Source: Rhodopseudomonas_A sp036404135 (GTDB lineage: Bacteria; Pseudomonadota; Alphaproteobacteria; Rhizobiales; Xanthobacteraceae). Taken from it: a stretch of 5,199 nucleotides of DNA. Positions 1-3,898 of the stretch are shown here, one piece after another. The position numbers were made by a program, and so were the translations under genes. Position 1 is the stretch's first letter; each line of letters opens with the position of its first letter. The notes below the pieces were generated by a model. The model searched no databases. It was not told the origin of the DNA and was given only the letters and a program-made list of their open reading frames with translations. The stretch spans positions 1 to 5,199 of the forward strand of contig NZ_DASWPE010000084.1 in the NCBI RefSeq assembly GCF_036404135.1, written 5' to 3'.

Positions 1-209
1 AGCGTGGTGTGATCCTTGGAATTGACGGCGTTCTCCACGATGTTCTTCGACGGGAACATGGCGGCGCCGCCGACCATCACGGTCTTCTCGCCGCTCATTT
101 CGCTCTTCATCATCTTCTTCTCTTCGGCGCTGGCCGGCGCGACGATGCTGGAGGCGAGGGTGAGAGCGCCGAAGGCGACAGCCGACAGAAATGCAATTCG
201 CTTGGACAT
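1..209 (-). CDS. Fasciclin (FAS1) domain secreted protein, N-terminal part only
   Basis: This is the first 69 codons of a minus-strand gene that runs off the left edge of the window. The start ATG (209-207) has a good Shine-Dalgarno, GGGAG at 221-217, seven bases upstream. Residues 1-28 form a clear Sec signal peptide: Lys3-Arg4, a hydrophobic core, then an APASA end with predicted cleavage before Glu29-Glu30. A short charged Lys/Glu/Met-rich linker follows (about 29-42). From about residue 47 the sequence GGAAMFPSKNIVENAV, followed by NSKDHTT, matches what I recall as the start of small bacterial fasciclin / beta-Ig-H3 domain proteins, in which the FAS1 fold begins with the NIVENA segment. 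FAS1 proteins are exported and generally linked to adhesion or surface interactions; the role of this one is not known. No neighbouring gene is co-oriented within the window, so it appears to start its own transcript. The assignment rests on this N-terminal signature alone. Confidence 0.82.
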   Translation of the reverse strand, partial: MSKRIAFLSAVAFGALTLASSIVAPASAEEKKMMKSEMSGEKTVMVGGAAMFPSKNIVENAVNSKDHTT

Positions 210-434
210 GGATCGTCTCCCGTTGGGATTAGGCCTGCGGACATCCGCGTGCTGAATGTGAAAGGGCAACAACGACGCCGCTGCTCGATCGCGTTGGCTT
301 TACGTCGTCGCTGTCCGAGTTACGTGAGCAGTTTGAGTCGGTTTCAGGAGATATTTTTCGCCGCAGTCTGAAACTAATCGTGCGAGGCGACGTGGGGGCG
401 CCGCGATCGAACGCAGCGCCGCGACGCGCAGCAA
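210..434. other. Leader and promoter region of the fasciclin gene, no gene seen
   Basis: No convincing gene lies here. The only open frames are shadows with non-protein-like composition. The stretch must hold the minus-strand promoter of the fasciclin gene. I see no strong sigma-70 promoter. A weak candidate for an EcfG-like (general stress) promoter on the minus strand is GAAAC (345-341) and CGTA (324-321) with a 16-base spacer. Each box differs by one base from the GGAAC and CGTT consensus I recall. A short AT-rich patch (350-358) interrupts the otherwise GC-rich sequence just upstream of it. Confidence 0.4.
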
Positions 435-594
435 GCCCCCACCCCAACCCTCCCCCGCAAGCGGGAGAGGGAGTTCTGCCGCGTGCGGAGCTGGCGTTGC
501 GCACGAACTGGAATGTCGGCGAGTTTATAATCGACCTTGAAAGATCTGCAGCGCGCTCCCTCTCCCGCTTGCGGGGGAGGGTGGGGGTGGGGGC
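435..594. repeat. Inverted pair of GC-rich palindromic repeats (REPIN/MITE-like)
   Basis: Two 39-base arms, 435-473 and 556-594, are reverse complements with a single mismatch (A446 against G583), separated by 82 bases. Each arm contains an imperfect palindrome of its own: in the left arm CCCTC (448-452) pairs with GAGGG (467-471) and CCCG (454-457) with CGGG (462-465), around a CAAG loop. The outer half of each arm is a run of C-tracts or G-tracts. The arrangement resembles REPINs (two REP sequences in opposite orientation moved as a unit by a RAYT transposase) or a small non-autonomous element. No transposase and no clear target-site duplication is visible. A related core occurs again at 3860-3887. 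The element lies between the upstream region of the fasciclin gene and the 3' end of the oxidoreductase gene, so it does not interrupt a visible gene. Confidence 0.8.
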
Positions 595-597
595 GAC

Positions 598-669
598 CGA
601 GGGACGGAGTCCTCGCCAACCAAAGCGGGGATCATGCCGGAGAGCCGGTGATCGCTCACCACGCTCTGC
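598..669. repeat. Cluster of small hairpins, extragenic palindrome-like
   Basis: Successive short inverted repeats fill this stretch. CGAGG-g-AC (598-605) pairs with GTCCTCG (609-615) with one bulged base. CCGG flanks AGA near 638-648. GGTGA (647-651) pairs with TCACC (656-660) around a four-base loop. No coding potential is convincing. The texture resembles the mosaic extragenic repeats I recall in Bradyrhizobium and Rhodopseudomonas spacers, but that link is from memory and unverified. Confidence 0.4.
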
Positions 670-709
670 AAGACGGGGTCGCTCGGCCAAGCCGGGCGAT
701 GACCGTCTT
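670..709 (-). terminator. Long hairpin just downstream of the oxidoreductase gene, possible terminator
   Basis: AAGACGG (670-676) pairs with CCGTCTT (703-709). Inside it TCGC (679-682) pairs with GCGA (696-699) and CGGC (684-687) with GCCG (691-694), giving a long imperfect stem with a three-base loop. It begins 11 bases past the stop codon of the minus-strand oxidoreductase gene, which is the right place for its 3' end. A true run of Ts after the stem on the minus strand is missing (only two), so this may be a processed 3' end, a Rho-dependent end, or another extragenic palindrome. Confidence 0.4.
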
Positions 710-720
710 TCGGCCCCGAA

Positions 721-1734
721 CTACCATCCCTCCAGCACCACCTTGCCGACCGATTTGCCGGATTCGATCAGGGCGTGGGCCTTTTTCAAATTGGCGGCGT
801 TGATGGTGCCGAGGCTGCGCTGCAGCGTGGTGCGCAAGACGCCGTTGTCGATCAGATTGGCGACGTCGTTGAGCAGGTGATGCTGCGCGATCATGTCGGT
901 GGTCTGATAGGTCGAGCGCGCGAACATCGCTTCCCAATGCAATGACGCCGACTTGGCCTTCAGCGGCAGCGCGTCGAGCGTCGCCGGATCGTCGATCAGC
1001 GCGATCTTGCCTTGAGGGGCCAGGATCTCGATCAGCGCCGGGAAGTGCTGCTCGGTGCCGGTGAGGCTGGCGATCAGCGAAACCGGCGGCGCCTTCAGCG
1101 CATCGATCTGCGGCTTCAGCGGCTTGGAATGGTCGACCACATCATGCGCGCCGAGCTCCAGGCACCATTTTTGGGTCTGCGGCCGCGACGCGGTGGCGAC
1201 CACGGTGAGGCCGGTCAAGCGGCGCGCGAGCTGGATCAGGATCGAGCCGACGCCGCCGGCGCCGCCGACGATCAGCAGCGTGCGCGGATCAAAACTCTTG
1301 CCGGGCGCGACGCCGAGCCGGTCGAACAGCAATTCCCAGGCGGTGATCGAGGTCAGCGGCAAGGCTGCGGCCTGCGCGAACGACAGCGACTTCGGCTTGT
1401 GGCCCACGATGCGCTCGTCGACCAGGTGGAATTCGCTGTTGGTGCCGGGCCGCACCACCGAGCCGGCGTACCACACCTCGTCGCCGGGCTTGAACAGCGT
1501 CACCTCGGGGCCGACCGCATCGACGATGCCGGCGGCGTCATAGCCCAGGATCTTGGGCTCGCCGGCCGGCGGCGCGGCGCGCTTGCGCACCTTGGTATCG
1601 ACCGGATTGACCGACACCGCGCGCACCGCGACGCGCAAATCGCGCCCGCTCGGGGTGGGGGTCGGAATCTCGACATCGAGCAGGGATTCGGTGTGGTCGA
1701 TCGGAAGGGAATTCTTGTAGCCGACGGCTTTCAT
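721..1734 (-). CDS. MDR-superfamily NAD(P)H-dependent quinone oxidoreductase / 'zinc-binding' alcohol dehydrogenase family protein
   Basis: A 337-residue medium-chain dehydrogenase/reductase. The N-terminal GroES-like domain spans about 1-125, with the SVNPVDTKVRK segment at 41-51 and GYDAAGIVDAVG at 64-75. The Rossmann domain (about 126-270) carries the dinucleotide-binding glycine motif IVGGAGGVGS at 155-164, followed by IQLAR. The C-terminal stretch (290-337) closes the catalytic domain with the usual KxxxLIESGKSVGKVVL pattern. Length is normal for the quinone-oxidoreductase branch. Databases often name this subfamily 'zinc-binding alcohol dehydrogenase', but the Cys and His-Glu zinc ligands are absent (Asn43 stands where Cys is expected, and only one Cys, 191, is present), so a cytosolic NAD(P)H-dependent reduction of quinones or enones is likelier. 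The start at 1734 is chosen because GGAG (1744-1741) lies six bases upstream and MKAVGY is the typical family N-terminus; a longer frame opening at 1788 has no such support. The gene is divergent from the HxlR regulator, which probably controls it. Confidence 0.88.
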   Translation of the reverse strand: MKAVGYKNSLPIDHTESLLDVEIPTPTPSGRDLRVAVRAVSVNPVDTKVRKRAAPPAGEPKILGYDAAGIVDAVGPEVTLFKPGDEVWYAGSVVRPGTNSEFHLVDERIVGHKPKSLSFAQAAALPLTSITAWELLFDRLGVAPGKSFDPRTLLIVGGAGGVGSILIQLARRLTGLTVVATASRPQTQKWCLELGAHDVVDHSKPLKPQIDALKAPPVSLIASLTGTEQHFPALIEILAPQGKIALIDDPATLDALPLKAKSASLHWEAMFARSTYQTTDMIAQHHLLNDVANLIDNGVLRTTLQRSLGTINAANLKKAHALIESGKSVGKVVLEGW

Positions 1735-1740
1735 GCGACG

Positions 1741-1744
1741 CTCC
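1741..1744 (-). promoter_or_regulatory. Shine-Dalgarno deciding the oxidoreductase start
   Basis: GGAG on the minus strand, six bases before the ATG at 1734-1732. It supports this start over the in-frame upstream ATGs that would add 4 or 18 residues. Confidence 0.7.
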
Positions 1745-1782
1745 ATATGCTGCGCCGACAACCTGTCCTCGGGCGGCTCGCA

Positions 1783-1812
1783 TTGCAAGTACTGTCATTT
1801 GGGGGATATAGT
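1783..1812 (+). promoter_or_regulatory. Candidate promoter of the HxlR regulator gene
   Basis: TTGCAA (1783-1788, four of six matches to TTGACA) and TATAGT (1807-1812, five of six matches to TATAAT) are separated by 18 bases, placing transcription start near 1819 and leaving a leader of about 24 bases before the ATG at 1843. The -10 box overlaps the left arm of the dyad at 1808-1829, which suits autorepression. This is a pattern match only; alphaproteobacterial promoters are often degenerate. Confidence 0.4.
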
Positions 1813-1829
1813 CACCGATCGGATACTAT
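1808..1829. promoter_or_regulatory. Nested dyad, candidate HxlR-type operator
   Basis: ATAGT (1808-1812) and ACTAT (1825-1829) are perfect inverted arms, and CCGATCGG (1815-1822) is a perfect palindrome with the same centre, between 1818 and 1819. Nine of the eleven base pairs of the 22-base site are symmetric. It lies in the 108-base gap between two divergent starts, over the likely -10 and transcription start of the regulator gene. HxlR proteins are winged-helix dimers that bind such dyads near their own and divergent genes. That this is the site here is inference. Confidence 0.6.
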
Positions 1830-1842
1830 TGGACCAAGCAGC

Positions 1843-2247
1843 ATGAAGCGGCGGGATTTCTATTGCGGCCCTGGCTGTCCGGTCGAGGTCACGCTCGATC
1901 TGATCGACGGCAAATGGAAGGGCGTGATCCTGTACCATCTGCAGGAGGGCCGGCTGCGGTTCGGCGAATTGCGCAAGAAGATGCCGGGCATCACCCAGCG
2001 GATGCTGACCAAGCAGCTGCGGGCGCTGGAGCAGGATGGCCTGATCAGCCGCAAGGTGTTCGCCGAGGTGCCGCCGCGGGTGGAATATGCGTTGTCGGAG
2101 ACCGGGCTGCGGCTGCGCCCGGTGATCGACGCGCTGAAGCGCTGGGGCGAGGACCATCAGGCCCGCCAATCGGCGGCCGCCGCACCCCGCGCCGTCGCGG
2201 ACGACGCCGAGCCGGCCGCCGCCGCGGCGGCGGACGGCAACCTGTGA
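1843..2247 (+). CDS. HxlR-family winged-helix transcriptional regulator
   Basis: A 134-residue protein; the HxlR domain fills about residues 8-105. Hallmarks are CPVEVTLDLIDGKWKGVIL (12-30), the RFGELRKKMPGITQRMLTKQL stretch (39-59, helix-turn-helix with the recognition helix near 50-60), LEQDGLISRKV (62-72) and the wing PRVEYALSETG (78-88). Two cysteines stand at 8 and 12, spaced by three residues. Cys12 is at the conserved N-terminal position that acts as a thiol switch in some characterised family members (YodB, HypR), so redox or electrophile sensing is plausible. The tail from about 109 is a low-complexity Ala/Asp/Pro-rich extension beyond the usual domain end. The start at 1843 fits the normal family N-terminus; the ribosome site is weak (GGA at 1831-1833). 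The frame is open far upstream but antisense to the oxidoreductase gene. The divergent oxidoreductase is the likely target, with autoregulation through the dyad at 1808-1829. Confidence 0.92.
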   Translation: MKRRDFYCGPGCPVEVTLDLIDGKWKGVILYHLQEGRLRFGELRKKMPGITQRMLTKQLRALEQDGLISRKVFAEVPPRVEYALSETGLRLRPVIDALKRWGEDHQARQSAAAAPRAVADDAEPAAAAAADGNL

Positions 2248-2319
2248 TCGATGCGCCGGCTCGCTTCTCTTGAGCCCGCCGGGCGCCTATATCTCATCGC
2301 TCAACAGCGGGATTCTTTC
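2248..2319 (+). other. Short gap between regulator and protease genes, with a weak hairpin
   Basis: Seventy-two bases. GCGCC-GGCTC (2253-2262) can pair with GAGCC (2272-2276) and GGCGC (2282-2286) with a five-base bulge, but no T-run follows. A TATATC box (2288-2293) lacks a well-placed -35 partner. Read-through from the regulator gene into the protease gene is therefore possible, and a separate protease promoter is neither clear nor excluded. Confidence 0.35.
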
Positions 2320-3717
2320 ATGATTTCGACACGTGCATTCGCCGCCCTTGCATTGGCCCTCGTCATCTCCGCGCCGGCGCAGGCCGAGGACCGCCGGGTG
2401 CCATCCTCGCCGGCCGAACTGAAGCTCAGCTACGCCCCGATCGTGCAGCGGGTGCAGCCGGCCGTCGTCAACGTCTATGCCGCGAAAATCATCCAGAACC
2501 GCAACCCGCTGCTGGAAGATCCGATCTTCCGTCGCTTCTTCGGCGTGCCCGGCCAGCAGCCGGAGCAGATGCAGCGCTCGCTCGGCTCGGGCGTGATGGT
2601 CGATCCCTCGGGGTTGGTGGTCACCAACAACCACGTCATCGAAGGCGCCGATCAGGTCAAGGTGTCGCTCGCCGACAAGCGCGAATTCGAGGCCGAGATC
2701 GTCTTGAAGGACAGCCGCACCGATCTGGCGGTGCTGCGGCTGAAGGAGGTCGGCGCCGAGAAATTCCCGACGCTGGACTTCTCCAACTCCGACGAGCTTC
2801 TGGTCGGCGACGTGGTGCTGGCGATCGGCAATCCGTTCGGCGTCGGCCAGACAGTCACCCACGGCATCATCTCGGCCTTGGCGCGCACCCAGGTCGGCAT
2901 CACCGACTATCAGTTCTTCATCCAGACCGATGCGGCGATCAACCCCGGCAATTCCGGCGGCGCCTTGGTCGACGTCAACGGCCGGCTGGTCGGCATCAAC
3001 ACCGCGATCTTCTCGCGCTCCGGCGGCTCGCAGGGCATCGGCTTTGCGATTCCCGCCAACATGGTGCGGGTGGTGGTGGCCTCGGCGAAGAGCGGCGGCA
3101 AGGAGGTCAAGCGGCCCTGGCTCGGCGCGCGGCTGCAGGCGGTGACGCCGGAGATCGCCGACACGCTCGGCCTGAAGCTGCCGAGCGGCGCGCTGGTGGC
3201 GAGCGTCACCGCGGGCAGCCCCTCGGCGCGCGCCGGCTTGAAACTCTCCGATCTGATCGTCGCCATCGACGGTTTCACCGTGGATGATCCCAACGCGTTC
3301 GATTATCGCTTCGCCACAAGGCCGCTCGGCAGCACCGCGCAGATCGACGTGCAGCGCGGCGGCAAGCTGGTGAAGCTCGCGATCCCGCTGGAGACCGCGC
3401 CGGACACCGGCCGCGACGAGATCGTGGTCAAGTCGCGCTCGCCGTTCCAGGGCGCCAAGATCGCCAACATCTCGCCGGCGCTGGCCGACGAGTTGCGGCT
3501 CGACCCCAGCATCGAGGGCGTGGTGGTGATCGATCTGGCCGACGACGCGCCGGCCGCCAGCGTCGGCTTCCAGAAGGGCGACATCATCATCGCGGTCAAC
3601 AACAAGAAGATCGCGCGCACCAGCGAACTTGAGCGGATCGCCAACGAGCCGTCGCGGCTGTGGCGCATCACCGTGGTGCGCGCCGGCCAGCAGATCAACG
3701 TCACGCTCGGCGGATGA
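2320..3717 (+). CDS. Do/HtrA-family periplasmic serine endopeptidase (DegQ-like), two PDZ domains
   Basis: A 465-residue envelope quality-control protease that degrades or refolds misfolded periplasmic proteins as an oligomer. Residues 1-22 are a Sec signal peptide ending APAQA, with cleavage before Glu23. The trypsin-like domain (about 40-260) has the full triad: His105 in VTNNHVIEGA, Asp135 in DSRTDLAVL and Ser212 in GNSGGALVD. The loop between residues 56 and 88 is short, as in DegQ/DegS rather than long as in E. coli DegP. PDZ1 spans about 266-357 (WLGARLQ carboxylate-binding loop, AGLKLSDLIVAIDG) and PDZ2 about 373-463 (VGFQKGDIIIAVNN). The start at 2320 places the signal peptide at the N-terminus and has GGGA seven bases upstream; the in-frame ATG at 2251 would add 23 residues before it. 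The gene is 72 bases downstream of the regulator gene and upstream of rarA, an order I recall in other alphaproteobacteria. Paralogues are common in this group, so DegP versus DegQ naming is unsettled. Confidence 0.93.
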   Translation: MISTRAFAALALALVISAPAQAEDRRVPSSPAELKLSYAPIVQRVQPAVVNVYAAKIIQNRNPLLEDPIFRRFFGVPGQQPEQMQRSLGSGVMVDPSGLVVTNNHVIEGADQVKVSLADKREFEAEIVLKDSRTDLAVLRLKEVGAEKFPTLDFSNSDELLVGDVVLAIGNPFGVGQTVTHGIISALARTQVGITDYQFFIQTDAAINPGNSGGALVDVNGRLVGINTAIFSRSGGSQGIGFAIPANMVRVVVASAKSGGKEVKRPWLGARLQAVTPEIADTLGLKLPSGALVASVTAGSPSARAGLKLSDLIVAIDGFTVDDPNAFDYRFATRPLGSTAQIDVQRGGKLVKLAIPLETAPDTGRDEIVVKSRSPFQGAKIANISPALADELRLDPSIEGVVVIDLADDAPAASVGFQKGDIIIAVNNKKIARTSELERIANEPSRLWRITVVRAGQQINVTLGG

Positions 3718-3740
3718 GGCGCGCGACGCAGCTTCTTTTC

Positions 3741-3885
3741 ACCTCTCCCCGCTGGCGGGGAGAGGTCGACCGGCGAAGCGTCAGCGAAGCCGGTCGGGTG
3801 AGGGGGCGTCTCGTCGTATCGCAGGCTTCTCCCCCATGTCTGGCGCCCCCTCACCCCGACCCTCTCCCCGCAAGCGGGGAGAGGG
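3741..3885. repeat. Compound palindromic repeat (inverted pair) between protease gene and rarA
   Basis: Four nested or successive inverted repeats fill most of the 181-base spacer. (1) A 12-base-pair stem at 3741-3766 with a TG centre. (2) CGACCGGC (3767-3774) pairing with GCCGGTCG (3789-3796) around a loop that repeats GCGAAGC. (3) GGGTGAGGGGGCG (3796-3808) perfectly complementary to CGCCCCCTCACCC (3844-3856), enclosing 35 bases. (4) An 11-base-pair stem at 3860-3885 with a CAAG loop. Units 1-2 and unit 4 are two versions of one repeat in opposite orientation, each ending inward with the 13-base arm. The stem-4 core resembles the arms of the repeat pair at 435-594. No T-run follows any stem, so intrinsic termination is doubtful; the structure may protect or process the 3' end of the protease mRNA. 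Confidence 0.8.
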
Positions 3886-3891
3886 AGAAGG
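3882..3891 (+). promoter_or_regulatory. rarA ribosome binding site overlapping the repeat hairpin
   Basis: AGGGAGAAGG ends seven bases before the rarA ATG at 3899 and is the only purine-rich site available. Its first four bases (3882-3885) are the last bases of the 3' arm of the hairpin at 3860-3885, so the repeat supplies part of the translation signal. When folded, the stem leaves GAGAAGG free, so translation may be affected but is not necessarily blocked. Confidence 0.6.
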
Positions 3892-3898
3892 TCTGCCC

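Noticed and set aside
435..594. CRISPR array or insertion sequence
   Set aside because: Only two repeat copies in opposite orientation with one 82-base interval, no cas or transposase gene, and no clear target-site duplication.
229..690. 153-residue minus-strand and overlapping plus-strand frames across the inverted repeats
   Set aside because: They read through both palindromic repeats, giving Pro/Arg/Gly-rich translations without protein-like features or a ribosome binding site; repeat-derived open frames.
1012..1842. In-frame upstream extension of the HxlR regulator gene to a 411-residue protein
   Set aside because: The extension is antisense to the well-supported oxidoreductase gene and has no family similarity; HxlR proteins normally begin just before the Cys-Pro motif, as they do from 1843.
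2253..2286. Terminator between regulator and protease genes
   Set aside because: Pairing needs a five-base bulge and no T-run follows, so it is noted only as a weak hairpin in the gap.
2251..2319. Earlier start at 2251 for the Do-family protease
   Set aside because: It would place 23 residues ahead of a complete signal peptide; the ATG at 2320 has a reasonable ribosome site and yields a standard Sec signal.
3741..3766. Classical intrinsic terminator after the protease gene
   Set aside because: The stem is strong but is followed by CGACCGG rather than a T-run on the plus strand, and on the minus strand by A/G; it is better described as part of the repeat.
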